A stretch of DNA of 64,000 nt from Enterococcus durans NBRC 100479 = LMG 10746 (GCF_001544215.1 NZ_BCQB01000011.1:1-64000); one strand, 5' to 3'; positions 37,279 through 45,146 are shown, counted from the stretch's first letter. The notes: generated from the letters alone by a model not told the origin. Translations and numbers: made by a program.

Positions 37279-38202
37279 TTAATAATCGATAATTGTTACG
37301 TTCCCACTATTAGAACTTACAGGAGTTATTGTAATTTCAACAGTGGTATCTCTTTCAGCATTAAAAGCATTTGCTATAGTGGCTTCAGCTTTATAATACC
37401 AACCGCCATCTTTTTGAGTCCAATCTTGAATTACCCCCATTATTGAATGTATTTTGCTACCTTTGTAAGGATATTGTTGTTCGAACTGTTGCTGTGCTAG
37501 ATCGTTCAGTATAGTTCTTTGTTCAATAGTAGGATCATTACTTAATACTGTTATATCTTTTTTCTTAGCATCCTCAGCAGCTTTAGCTTCGGCTTCTTTT
37601 TTCTCAGCTTCAGCTTTGGCAGCATCTGCGGCTTCTTTCTCAGCTTTTTTCTTAGCATCTTCCTTAGCTTTTTTTTCAGCTTCTTGTTTTTCTATCGCAG
37701 CTTGTGCATCATTATAGGCCTTTGAATCATTGAAAACTGAAACATCTAAACTTTCTTTATTTAATCCTTTGGAATCCGCTTCTAATGTGAAAGCTTCTAA
37801 TCCTTGTTCTTTTGTGAGATCTACGCTGAACTTAAAAGTTCCTTTTTTATCAGCTGTAGTTTTTTGATTTTTAAAGCCAGTTTCTTTTGCCTCTGCATCT
37901 GGTGTAAGTGTTACTTTTGCATCCGGTAAGGTTGTTCCTTTGATCACTGCTGTCCCTGCTGAATTTGTGTTAAATTGTGCTTCATTATCCCCATAGTCAT
38001 TTTCTTCAGAGACTTTTATAGCTAATTCATCTTGTTTCTCTTGAGCGTTATGCTGCATTTCAACGCTTATTCCTATTATTATCATACAGATAACTACTAA
38101 AATAATTGAGTAATTTCTATATTTTTTATTCTTGTATTTTTTAATGAAATACCAAATACCCACACATCCTAAAATAAATAAGAGCCCAACAAAACTTATC
38201 AT
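37279..38202 (-). CDS. Membrane-anchored Ig-like/coiled-coil protein (prophage cargo)
   Basis: A 307-residue protein with two N-terminal hydrophobic segments (about 3-20 and 29-49), an Ig-like beta domain (about 83-155, KGTTLPDAKVTLTPDAEAKE and KGTFKFSVDL), an Ala/Lys/Glu coiled coil (about 165-215) and a C-terminal domain with WTQKDGGWYYKAEATIANAF. It is laid out like its neighbour (membrane anchor, coiled coil, terminal domain) and shares leader and terminator sequences with it. Possible superinfection-exclusion or surface role; function not established. Confidence 0.7.
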   Translation of the reverse strand: MISFVGLLFILGCVGIWYFIKKYKNKKYRNYSIILVVICMIIIGISVEMQHNAQEKQDELAIKVSEENDYGDNEAQFNTNSAGTAVIKGTTLPDAKVTLTPDAEAKETGFKNQKTTADKKGTFKFSVDLTKEQGLEAFTLEADSKGLNKESLDVSVFNDSKAYNDAQAAIEKQEAEKKAKEDAKKKAEKEAADAAKAEAEKKEAEAKAAEDAKKKDITVLSNDPTIEQRTILNDLAQQQFEQQYPYKGSKIHSIMGVIQDWTQKDGGWYYKAEATIANAFNAERDTTVEITITPVSSNSGNVTIIDY

Positions 38203-38223
38203 AATTCCTCCAACAACAAAAAA

Positions 38224-38266
38224 TATTTACTCCCACTTAGGGCAGGAAGTAGTTGCCGCCAATTAA
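38224..38266 (-). repeat. Duplicated leader element, copy 2
   Basis: Matches 37208-37250 and runs into the last codons of the ImmA-like gene, so the leader of the downstream cargo gene begins inside the repressor operon. Confidence 0.7.
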
Positions 38267-38691
38267 ATTAAAAATCTATACACGCTTTCAGGAAGCCCGT
38301 ACAAATTTGTTAATTCCTCAACTTTTCTAGGGTATCGATCGTTGTCTTCTTTATAAAGAGAAACAATGAGATTAGCAGCAAAGCAATTCGCTTCGCTTTC
38401 TGATTTGCTTCTAGAATTTCTTGTAGAGACGTGATAACTTGATAATCCTTTGTGGAAAATGGCATGACCAAGCTCATGGGCGCAAATATAAAAACGCTCT
38501 TCTGATTCTTTCAATTCGTGGCTTAAGAGAATGACGGATCTCCCTAATAACTCTTGAAATTGTCCTTTCGGGTTATTCATAAATGGCACGTACTTAATTT
38601 GAATGCCCATTTGTTCACAAATGATAAAAGGATTAGCAGAATTATATTTCTGCTTTAATTTACCAGCTAGATTTATTACGTCTCTCTCCAT
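38263..38691 (-). CDS. ImmA/IrrE family metallopeptidase
   Basis: A 142-residue zinc peptidase with the motif CAHELGHAIFHKG (HExxH) and a downstream SESEANCFAANLI segment carrying the third ligand. In ICEBs1-type elements ImmA cleaves the neighbouring ImmR repressor to induce the element, and its position right after the CI-like gene supports the same role here. Start 38691 is chosen because AGAGAAG lies upstream; a GTG at 38700 overlaps the repressor stop. Confidence 0.88.
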   Translation of the reverse strand: MERDVINLAGKLKQKYNSANPFIICEQMGIQIKYVPFMNNPKGQFQELLGRSVILLSHELKESEERFYICAHELGHAIFHKGLSSYHVSTRNSRSKSESEANCFAANLIVSLYKEDNDRYPRKVEELTNLYGLPESVYRFLI

Positions 38692-38696
38692 AAAAA

Positions 38697-39071
38697 TCAC
38701 TTCTCTTTGTTTTTATCTTCTTTTCTAAATTCCCAGAACAAACCAGTTAAAATATCTTTAACACGCTGTCTCTCTTCATCTGTTAAAGTTTCACCGCCAT
38801 AAGCCATATCTACGTTTGAATCAAGTATTTTATCGAGTTCAATCAAATCATCTTTATCTGCCCAATCCGGAGTTTGATTTCGACCTAATAAATAATCAGT
38901 TGTGACATTAAAATAATCAGCAAGTGCTGTTAGGGTTTCTCTGTCGGGGCTTCGTTCCCCACGTTCATAACCAGAAATTGAAACTTTAGATACATGGATA
39001 ATATCACCTAATTGTTGTTGGGTTAATTTCTTACTTTTTCTTAATTCTTTTAATCTGGTTCCAAAGTCCAT
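38697..39071 (-). CDS. CI/ImmR-like repressor with XRE helix-turn-helix
   Basis: A 124-residue repressor with an N-terminal HTH (about 4-58, LTQQQLGDIIHVSKVSISGYERG) and a short C-terminal helical part. It has no LexA-type Ser/Lys autoprotease domain, so inactivation probably depends on the neighbouring ImmA-like protease. It is divergently transcribed from the Cro-like gene across a 155-base operator region. Confidence 0.9.
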   Translation of the reverse strand: MDFGTRLKELRKSKKLTQQQLGDIIHVSKVSISGYERGERSPDRETLTALADYFNVTTDYLLGRNQTPDWADKDDLIELDKILDSNVDMAYGGETLTDEERQRVKDILTGLFWEFRKEDKNKEK

Positions 39072-39210
39072 GTTAACACCTCGTTTCTATTATGATTTTA
39101 TCGTTAACAAACGGTTAACACAAGGAATACAAAAAAAGTTAACTAATTGTGTAATTTTTTATTGACAATTAACAGATAGTTAATTAAAATATAGTTAACT
39201 TGAAGTTAAC
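39072..39210. promoter_or_regulatory. Genetic switch with GTTAAC-N5-GTTAAC operators
   Basis: Three 17-base sites are visible: 39103-39119, 39168-39184 (ATTAAC-N5-GTTAAT variant) and 39194-39210; single GTTAAC half-sites lie at 39072 and 39138. The rightward promoter has TTGACA at 39162-39167 and TAAAAT at 39185-39190, and the middle operator exactly fills its 17-base spacer. The leftward promoter may use TAAAAT (minus strand, about 39094-39099), with the first operator in its spacer. Confidence 0.82.
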
Positions 39211-39226
39211 AAAAGGAGGAACTTAA

Positions 39227-39445
39227 ATGGTGCTAAAAAATCTAGAAAAAATTAGAAAGGAAAACGGCAAAACTTTTCAAGATGTAGCTGATAAAGCTGG
39301 TCTAACTAAAGAATTTTACTGGATGATCGAGAAAGGAAAAAGAAAACTTTCCTATGAAAATGCAGTCAAAATCGCTATGGTGTTTAATAAAGAACCAGAC
39401 GATATTTTTTTAGAGACAGAGTTAACTAAAACGGAACTAAACTGA
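39227..39445 (+). CDS. Cro-like XRE family regulator
   Basis: A 72-residue HTH protein (KTFQDVADKAGLTKEFYWMIEKGKRKL) starting after AAAGGAGG. It is the first gene of the rightward early transcript, opposite the CI-like repressor, so it is expected to repress the lysogenic promoter. It is diverged from the repressor at the recognition helix. Confidence 0.82.
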   Translation: MVLKNLEKIRKENGKTFQDVADKAGLTKEFYWMIEKGKRKLSYENAVKIAMVFNKEPDDIFLETELTKTELN

Positions 39446-39465
39446 ATGATGAGGAGATGATTCTA

Positions 39466-39735
39466 ATGACACGACAAGAAAAAATAAAAAATCTGCTAAA
39501 ACTCTCAATACAACCTAAAGTTGAAAACCCAACAATTTCACCAAATTATGAAATTAAATTAAATGATTGGACATTAGGACGTGGAGTAACAAATATTGAA
39601 CTATTTATGCCAGCATCAGGCAAGCCAAAACTAAAAATCGAATGTTTTATAGATGAAGTTGATATAAAAGATGTTTTGGTAGGACCAGAAATTCTCCCTT
39701 TGAGTAAATACTTCAAAAATTCAAAAGGAGAATAA
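39466..39735 (+). CDS. Small early prophage protein
   Basis: An 89-residue protein of unknown function. The sequence is mixed alpha/beta with a basic N-terminus (MTRQEKIKNLLKL) and an acidic, beta-rich C-terminal half. The start is set at 39466 after GAGGAGATGA; the in-frame ATG at 39457 is too close to that site. Its first seven residues and their codons recur in the ORF at 40409. Confidence 0.6.
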   Translation: MTRQEKIKNLLKLSIQPKVENPTISPNYEIKLNDWTLGRGVTNIELFMPASGKPKLKIECFIDEVDIKDVLVGPEILPLSKYFKNSKGE

Positions 39736-39830
39736 CCAGAAATTATTTATTAATTACAATTGGAACAAGCTCACTATAATAAATTTCTGTTTCTAAAATA
39801 TTGTCGGGATATTTTAAAGGAGGTTTCTAA

Positions 39831-39974
39831 ATGAAATTTTTAATAATAGCAATATGGATATTTGGAATATTTTGTATTCAGACAATGCGTAAATTAGAAC
39901 CTAGCAATAGTTGGTACCCTTTCTACGCATTGTTAGTTTTATTAATAATTACTAGTTATCTATTATCCGTCTAA
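39831..39974 (+). CDS. Small two-helix membrane protein
   Basis: A 47-residue protein with hydrophobic helices at about 2-15 and 31-46, joined by a short polar loop with RKLEPSNSWYP. AAAGGAGG precedes the ATG. Its last 23 bases overlap the end of a minus-strand gene. Early-region membrane peptides of this kind are common in phages; function unknown. Confidence 0.6.
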   Translation: MKFLIIAIWIFGIFCIQTMRKLEPSNSWYPFYALLVLLIITSYLLSV

Positions 39975-40347
39975 TATCGTACAAAAGTGTTTCTTTCATG
40001 TACAAGCTAGTCTTGCTGATGTCGCCACTAACGACTAATTCATAGAATTCCGTAAAATGATCGTAAGCTTTTTCTGGAACATAAGGTAAACATTTATAAA
40101 AGGAAGATTTTAATGCCATTTCAGATTTAGTACTAAGTGTATTGCCCATATATTCCCCGTAATATTTGAGAAAGTCTTCGAATAGAGTTCGAACATGGCT
40201 GGAGTATTGTTCATATTTTTTCTGCTGAACTTCTAACTTTTTTACTTTCAGTAAATACCGATTGTTAAGTAGTGTAGTTAAAATCGGTGAAATAAGGGCC
40301 ACTAAAGCAACAATTACGGAAATTGTAATTGATAGATTAAATTTCAT
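39952..40347 (-). CDS. Minus-strand single-pass membrane protein inside the early region
   Basis: A 131-residue protein with one N-terminal transmembrane helix (about 6-27), followed by a charged helical domain (KKLEVQQKKYEQYSSHVRTL). The start at 40347 is supported by GAGGTGAT on the minus strand; the longer frame to 40473 is not. It reads against all its neighbours and overlaps the end of 39831-39974. It may be a lysogen-expressed cargo gene. Function unknown. Confidence 0.62.
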   Translation of the reverse strand: MKFNLSITISVIVALVALISPILTTLLNNRYLLKVKKLEVQQKKYEQYSSHVRTLFEDFLKYYGEYMGNTLSTKSEMALKSSFYKCLPYVPEKAYDHFTEFYELVVSGDISKTSLYMKETLLYDIRRIIDN

Positions 40348-40408
40348 AATTATCACCTCGCTTTCGAGATGATTATACCAAATAAAAATAACGAGGAGGA
40401 ATCCTTTT

Positions 40409-40561
40409 ATGACACGCCAAGAAAAAATAAGCATCGTTTTAGATGCAAGACCTCGAATGATCCATATCATCAAATGTGCAAATGATGATCAACTCGATCG
40501 TCTAGTTGAAGAAGTCCAAAAAGAGCTTGAACGTGAATTAGACGAAGCAGCTTTCGTTTGA
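40409..40561 (+). CDS. Short early prophage ORF sharing the MTRQEKI start
   Basis: A 50-residue protein, basic at the N-terminus and then strongly acidic helical (RLVEEVQKELERELDEA). GAGGAGGAA precedes the ATG. Its first seven residues equal those of the protein at 39466, with one base difference over the 21 bases. Function unknown. Confidence 0.6.
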   Translation: MTRQEKISIVLDARPRMIHIIKCANDDQLDRLVEEVQKELERELDEAAFV

Positions 40562-40624
40562 TTCTTTAAATTAATAGTATAAAAAAATTGCTCGTATTGA
40601 TATACGGGCGAATAAGAATATGAG

Positions 40625-41170
40625 GTGTTTAAACTGTTAAAAAAATCAAGTGTTATTCGAGAATCGTTAGTCGAAGTAATTAATAAGAGTGGTGAGACCA
40701 AAAAGGAAATAGCAAGACAAATCAACGTCTCTCAACAGTCATTAAGCGATTGGACAACATTGCTTAATACGAAGCCCGTGACGTTGGAAAATGCTCAGGC
40801 GTTAACGGATCATTTTAGAGATTCAGATTTCACTCTTCAAGTGATTCATGAGTTCTTTGGTTTATTTAAATCAATAGATGGTGATGTTTATAGAAGAGAT
40901 CCATCTTCATTAGACAAGTTGCAAATGATTGAATCAGATGAGCGGAAACAGAAGAAGCAAGAAGTAGAAAAAATTCTTCTTAAACAAGTAAATTACTTAA
41001 CTGTTGATGATCGTCAACAAATCATTGCATATGCTTATGAATTTTTAGATGAAATCATGGTGGAAGTAACACTAATAAGTGCATTATGCGAAATACTTGG
41101 AATCGATATTCGCAAGCTTAGTGAGGAACGGCTATCGTACTGGGTGGTACAAGGATATATGAAAGGATGA
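40625..41170 (+). CDS. HTH-type prophage regulator
   Basis: A 181-residue protein with an N-terminal helix-turn-helix (about 10-45, TKKEIARQINVSQQSLSDW) and a helical C-terminal part. The start is uncertain: GTG at 40625 overlaps the only SD-like GAGGTG (40622-40627), while CTG at 40634 would be properly spaced from it. Probably an early regulator or antirepressor-type protein. It overlaps the next gene by four bases. Confidence 0.65.
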   Translation: MFKLLKKSSVIRESLVEVINKSGETKKEIARQINVSQQSLSDWTTLLNTKPVTLENAQALTDHFRDSDFTLQVIHEFFGLFKSIDGDVYRRDPSSLDKLQMIESDERKQKKQEVEKILLKQVNYLTVDDRQQIIAYAYEFLDEIMVEVTLISALCEILGIDIRKLSEERLSYWVVQGYMKG

Positions 41171-41454
41171 TGGAAATGGAAACATTGGAAAATATTTTTC
41201 CAAAAAAAGTTGTCTTGAAGCGCAACAATAAAAGAAACATTGAAAAATTAACATACTCAGTTACAGAAGCAGCATTGGCCATAACAACAAATCCACAAAA
41301 CGTAAAAGCTTTGATCGATATGGGGTACTTGGGTTGCTTAAAGATTGGAGAGATACGGATACCCAAAGCTGAAGTTAACCGTTTTTTAAACAATTATATG
41401 AACCAAGATTTGGCTAGTGAAATTTCAAATTTTAGAAAGGGGAAAAAAGTATGA
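41167..41454 (+). CDS. Excisionase-like small DNA-binding protein
   Basis: A 95-residue protein whose middle part (TYSVTEAALAITTNPQNVKALIDMGYLGCLKIGEIRIPKAEV; described by positions 30-72) follows the winged-HTH pattern of excisionase/AlpA-type proteins: helix, recognition segment, then a hydrophobic wing. The start at 41167 overlaps the previous stop; the third ATG at 41176 has better spacing from AAAGGA. A role in excision or early regulation is inferred. Confidence 0.6.
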   Translation: MMEMETLENIFPKKVVLKRNNKRNIEKLTYSVTEAALAITTNPQNVKALIDMGYLGCLKIGEIRIPKAEVNRFLNNYMNQDLASEISNFRKGKKV

Positions 41455-41636
41455 AATCAAATTTTAGGATGAACGTCAGAGCAGGACTGCTACTGATGCT
41501 GATAGGTAGCGTTCTTTCAGCTTGGAACTGGCGTTTCGCTGCAATTTCATTTGGAACATTAGTGGTAACGTATCTAGTCCGCGAATCAATGAAAGAACAT
41601 CCACAAAAAAGACCGACTAGCGACGGCCATCGCTAA
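41451..41636 (+). CDS. Small membrane protein
   Basis: A 61-residue protein with two hydrophobic segments (about 10-24 and 30-43), a basic N-terminus and a charged C-terminus (MKEHPQKRPTSDGHR). It overlaps the preceding gene by four bases (ATGA). Function unknown. Confidence 0.55.
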   Translation: MKSNFRMNVRAGLLLMLIGSVLSAWNWRFAAISFGTLVVTYLVRESMKEHPQKRPTSDGHR

Positions 41637-41693
41637 TCGGCAACATAACAAAATATCTTATCTGTATTTTAGCATGAAAGGAAGGCTAAAACA

Positions 41694-41780
41694 ATGAACG
41701 ATTTTGGACAAGCATTAGATCAGTATTTAACTACTCCAGAATGGGGCACACCACACGAAGAGGAGGAAGACGATGAGTAA
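41694..41780 (+). CDS. 28-residue acidic ORF coupled to the exonuclease gene
   Basis: Encodes MNDFGQALDQYLTTPEWGTP followed by an Asp/Glu tail. AAAGGAAGG precedes the ATG and its stop overlaps the next start by 8 bases, with the next gene's GAGGAGGA site coding the acidic tail. It may be a true microprotein or a translation-coupling leader. Confidence 0.5.
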   Translation: MNDFGQALDQYLTTPEWGTPHEEEEDDE

Positions 41781-42714
41781 GTCTACTTTAGAAATGAGCC
41801 ATCAAGAATGGCTTGAGGATCGTCAAAAAGGTATTGGTGGTTCTGATGTTGGAACGATTTTAGGATTGAACAAATGGAAATCACCTTATCAATTATGGCT
41901 TGAAAAAACAGGGCAAGTCGTACTTGAAGAAATAGCAAGTGAGCCAGCTTATTGGGGCAATATCTTAGAAGAAGTAGTTGCTAAAGAGTTTCAAGAACGT
42001 ACAGGTAAAAGGGTTCGCAGAAGAAACCAAGTCTTTGAACATCCATTGCATCCGTTTCTAAGAGCGAATATTGATCGTGATGTAGTGGGAGAAAATGCCA
42101 TTCTGGAATGCAAAACAGCCAATCAATTTCTCGGCAAAGAGTGGGAAGGTGAAGAAGTACCACTCAGTTATCTCTGCCAAGTTCAACATTACATGAACGT
42201 TCTAAACAAAGACTATTGTTACATCGCTGTCTTAATCGGTGGTCAAAAATTTATCTGGAAGCGGATTGAACGAGATCAAGAGTTGATCGATACAATTACT
42301 GAACAATTAGTAGAGTTTTGGGAAACGAATGTTCTTGGAGGCATCGAGCCAGTTATTGACGGTAGTCAAGCGACAGCTGATTTCTTGAAAGAAAAGTATG
42401 CAGATGTTGAAGACGTTCAAACGGCGTTGCCAATTCGTTTTGATGAACTAGTTGAACAGAAAAACGAACTCAAACGGACTAAGAAAGAAATTGAATCAGC
42501 TATTCGACAGGTGGACAACGAGTTCATCAGTGAATTAGGTAAACGTGAAGCTAGTATCGGGATCACTCAAAAAAACATCATCAGTTGGAAACTTGTCCGT
42601 ACGAGACGTATGAACTCGAAGAAACTAGCAGAGAAATATCCAGATATCGCAAATGATGAAGAGATTTATAACGTTACTGAATCAAGAAGGCTAACCGAAA
42701 AGGAGATCAAATAA
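41773..42714 (+). CDS. YqaJ-type viral recombinase (alkaline exonuclease)
   Basis: A 313-residue lambda-exonuclease-fold nuclease. The N-terminal GIGGSDVGTILGLNKWKSPYQLWLEKTG-type segment, the RANIDRDV aspartate and the ECKTAN motif (about 115-120) form the PD-(D/E)XK active site, and a C-terminal coiled coil follows (about 225-260). It resects double-stranded ends to give 3' single strands for the RecT annealase encoded 1 base downstream. Together they form the phage recombination module. Confidence 0.92.
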   Translation: MSKSTLEMSHQEWLEDRQKGIGGSDVGTILGLNKWKSPYQLWLEKTGQVVLEEIASEPAYWGNILEEVVAKEFQERTGKRVRRRNQVFEHPLHPFLRANIDRDVVGENAILECKTANQFLGKEWEGEEVPLSYLCQVQHYMNVLNKDYCYIAVLIGGQKFIWKRIERDQELIDTITEQLVEFWETNVLGGIEPVIDGSQATADFLKEKYADVEDVQTALPIRFDELVEQKNELKRTKKEIESAIRQVDNEFISELGKREASIGITQKNIISWKLVRTRRMNSKKLAEKYPDIANDEEIYNVTESRRLTEKEIK

Positions 42715-42715
42715 T

Positions 42716-43654
42716 ATGGCAACAAATGAATCGTTAAAAAATCAATTGGCAGCAAAGCCACAGAAACAAGTTGCACCAGGTCAATTAGGACTTAAAGCTT
42801 TGATGAATACACCAACAATGAGAAAGAAGTTTGAAGAGGTGCTTCACGATAACGCTAATGCTTTTATGTCGAATGTGATGACACTGGTATCAAATGATAG
42901 CTATCTTGCTGACAGCGAACCAATGTCCATCATGAGCGGCGCACTGACTGCTGCGACATTGAATCTTGGGTTAGACAAGAATCTTGGATATGCCTATCTA
43001 GTTCCTTTTAATAGCAAAAACAAGCAAACAGGAAAATGGGAAAAGAAAGCTCAGTTTTTACTCGGCTACAAAGGGTACATCCAGTTGGCTCAACGGTCAG
43101 GTAAATATAAAGCATTGAATGTCATTGAAGTATATGAAGGCGAATTAAAAAGCTGGAATCGTCTTACTGAAGAGTTTGATTTCGATCCAAACGGACGGAA
43201 GTCAGATGAAGTTATTGGGTACGTGGGTTACTTTGAACTGCTAAACGGGTTTAAGAAAACTGTCTATTGGACCAAGCAAGAAATAGAAGCACATCGTATT
43301 GCGAACAGCAAAGATCGTGACAAAACCAAATTAAGCGGTGTGTGGGCATCAGATTACAATGCGATGGCTCGAAAAACCGTTCTTAGAAATCTCCTTTCTA
43401 AATGGGGAATTTTATCCGTTGAAATGCAAGAAGCCACCACCTCAGACGAAAAAGTACAAAAAGTCCAAGAAGATGGGAGCATCATTTCTGAAACAGAAGT
43501 CGAAGAGGATATCCCTGAAAGAAAAGAAGCAGAAAAAGTGGAAATAAATACTGACAATGGCTCAACAGCATTTGAAGAATATGCAGAATCAGTTCAGACA
43601 GATGAAGCACAAGAATCGCTGTTCGATGCATCGAATCCACCATTAAATAAATAG
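42716..43654 (+). CDS. recT: RecT single-strand annealing protein
   Basis: A 312-residue RecT-family annealase. It has the family region from about 20 to 235, with MSIMSGALTAATLNLGLD, YLVPF, FLLGYKGYIQLAQRSG and the DYNAMARKTVLRNLLSKWG stretch; the acidic C-terminal tail (about 255-312) is variable. It pairs complementary strands produced by the YqaJ nuclease. AAAGGAG lies just before the start. Confidence 0.95.
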   Translation: MATNESLKNQLAAKPQKQVAPGQLGLKALMNTPTMRKKFEEVLHDNANAFMSNVMTLVSNDSYLADSEPMSIMSGALTAATLNLGLDKNLGYAYLVPFNSKNKQTGKWEKKAQFLLGYKGYIQLAQRSGKYKALNVIEVYEGELKSWNRLTEEFDFDPNGRKSDEVIGYVGYFELLNGFKKTVYWTKQEIEAHRIANSKDRDKTKLSGVWASDYNAMARKTVLRNLLSKWGILSVEMQEATTSDEKVQKVQEDGSIISETEVEEDIPERKEAEKVEINTDNGSTAFEEYAESVQTDEAQESLFDASNPPLNK

Positions 43655-43655
43655 C

Positions 43656-43673
43656 GAGGGAGTTATCTCCCTC
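43656..43673 (+). terminator. Short GC-rich hairpin after recT
   Basis: GAGGGAG-TTAT-CTCCCTC, a perfect seven-base stem. It lacks a good T-run, so it may attenuate or protect mRNA rather than fully terminate. A similar motif (GGGAG-GAAAT-CTCCC) occurs near 49791. Confidence 0.5.
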
Positions 43674-43702
43674 TTAACATCAAAACGAAAGGAGGAATAC
43701 AA

Positions 43703-44608
43703 TTGGATTACATCGGACAGCTTAATGCTTTTGACAATTGGCTTGAATATAACGAGCTTGGCGCTGGTCCCCAACTGCTTTGGTATAAGCTAATGGCTAT
43801 AGCAAACAAAAGTGGATGGCAGAGCGAATTATCGATTGCCAATACAAGGCTACAAGCAATGACTAAAACGTCTGAAAAAACGTTGATTAACAATCGTAAT
43901 CAATTGATCCAAAACGGACTCCTTCAATATAAAAAGAGAGGTCGCACTAAAGCAGGTATTTATCTTATTACTGATTTAACTGGAAATTTTACAGCAAAAA
44001 AGAAAGTAATTGATACAGTAGAAAATCCCACTACTGGAAATATTACAGTAAATAGTAAAGTAAATCCGAAAGTAAATAGGGAAGTAAATCCTTCAGTAGA
44101 TTCTACAGTAAATCCTTCAGCTTATATAAACAATACAAAACAAGACAATACAAATAAAGAAGATGAAGACGACTTAGGCGTGTACGAATTTATTCAGGTC
44201 AGTTGGGGTAAACCACCAACAGGTCTTTTGCAAGGTGCATTAGGCCCAATGATCAAAAAATGGGGATCAGACATCATCCTGTTTGCGTTTAGACTAGCAT
44301 TTGAGAATAGCGTTGAAATGCCCGGTCTAAAAAAATACGTTGAGGCAATATTGGAATCGTGGAATAAGCAAAATATCAAAACATTGGACGATGCTCTGAA
44401 AGCTCAAGAAGACTATAAAAATCGTAAGAAGAAACAGTCTTGCACTCCGAAATATCAAAAAAACGTCCGTCGAGAAAAATTGCCTGATTGGGTTGATAAA
44501 CCTCAAAAAGAACAAAAGATTGATCCTGAGAAAAAAGCGGAAATCGACGCTAGATTCGAAGCCTATTTTTCTCGGACAAGTGATGAGAAGGAAGGCGCAA
44601 GCAATTGA
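43703..44608 (+). CDS. DnaD-domain replication initiation protein with a host-DnaB-like tail
   Basis: A 301-residue phage replication protein. It has an N-terminal winged-helix domain (about 1-100, WYKLMAIANKSGWQSELSI), a Lys/Asn/Val-rich linker with repeated VNPxV units (about 112-150), a DnaD-like helical domain (about 155-238, YEFIQVSWGKPPTGLLQGAL) and a tail (254-289) that matches the end of host DnaB at 18869-18976 in 27 of 36 positions. TTG follows AAAGGAGGAA. No phage helicase or loader is seen nearby, so it probably recruits host DnaI and helicase. Confidence 0.88.
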   Translation: MDYIGQLNAFDNWLEYNELGAGPQLLWYKLMAIANKSGWQSELSIANTRLQAMTKTSEKTLINNRNQLIQNGLLQYKKRGRTKAGIYLITDLTGNFTAKKKVIDTVENPTTGNITVNSKVNPKVNREVNPSVDSTVNPSAYINNTKQDNTNKEDEDDLGVYEFIQVSWGKPPTGLLQGALGPMIKKWGSDIILFAFRLAFENSVEMPGLKKYVEAILESWNKQNIKTLDDALKAQEDYKNRKKKQSCTPKYQKNVRREKLPDWVDKPQKEQKIDPEKKAEIDARFEAYFSRTSDEKEGASN

Positions 44609-44970
44609 TCACAACAAAATATGGCAATAAGAAAACTCTCTATCGTGGTATCAAGTTCGATTCAAAAGCAGAAGCAGAGTACTACGACTTGGCACTGTGG
44701 CAAGCACAGGCGAATGGTTGGAAAGTGAAGCTCCAGGAAAGGTTTGAGCTGATGCCTAAGTTTGAACTAGAGGGCAAGAAGTATCGCAAGATCGAGTATA
44801 TTCCCGACTTCACATTTTATAAAAACGGCAAACTTGTCAAAGTCGTAGATGTTAAAGGGATGCAGACAAAAGATTTCAAAATCAAAGCGAAACTCTTCTG
44901 CAGTCAATATCGAGTACCGCTGATCTTAGCGAAGAAATATCGGAATACGTTCAAGGAAGAACGGTTTTAA
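44605..44970 (+). CDS. DUF1064 phage nuclease-like protein
   Basis: A 121-residue protein starting TTG (KYGNKKTLYRGIKFDSKAEAEYY). It has the DUF1064 pattern including IEYIPDFTFYKNGKLVKVVDVKG, where E-x(n)-D-x(n)-DVKG resembles a PD-(D/E)XK active site, with the helical KIKAKLF after it. It is likely a phage endonuclease, possibly in resolving replication or recombination intermediates. It overlaps the DnaD-like gene by four bases. Confidence 0.8.
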   Translation: MITTKYGNKKTLYRGIKFDSKAEAEYYDLALWQAQANGWKVKLQERFELMPKFELEGKKYRKIEYIPDFTFYKNGKLVKVVDVKGMQTKDFKIKAKLFCSQYRVPLILAKKYRNTFKEERF

Positions 44971-44984
44971 CGAGGTGATCCATC

Positions 44985-45146
44985 ATGACAACAGAAGAAG
45001 TGATTCAAATGCGTATTCGAAGCATTCAACGTGAGATTGACGATCTGGAGCGGACAAAGGCAGTGATGGTCAATGAAACGGCGAGGAAGGCAATTCATTT
45101 GCACATTGAGAATTTAAGAAGGAAAATTCGTAGATTGGAGGAATGA
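44985..45146 (+). CDS. Small coiled-coil prophage protein
   Basis: A 53-residue, almost fully helical basic/acidic protein (IRSIQREIDDLERTKAVM and LHIENLRRKIRRLEE) likely to form a coiled coil. GAGGTGAT precedes the ATG. Its end carries the next gene's GGAGGA site and overlaps the next start by ATGA. Function unknown. Confidence 0.6.
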   Translation: MTTEEVIQMRIRSIQREIDDLERTKAVMVNETARKAIHLHIENLRRKIRRLEE

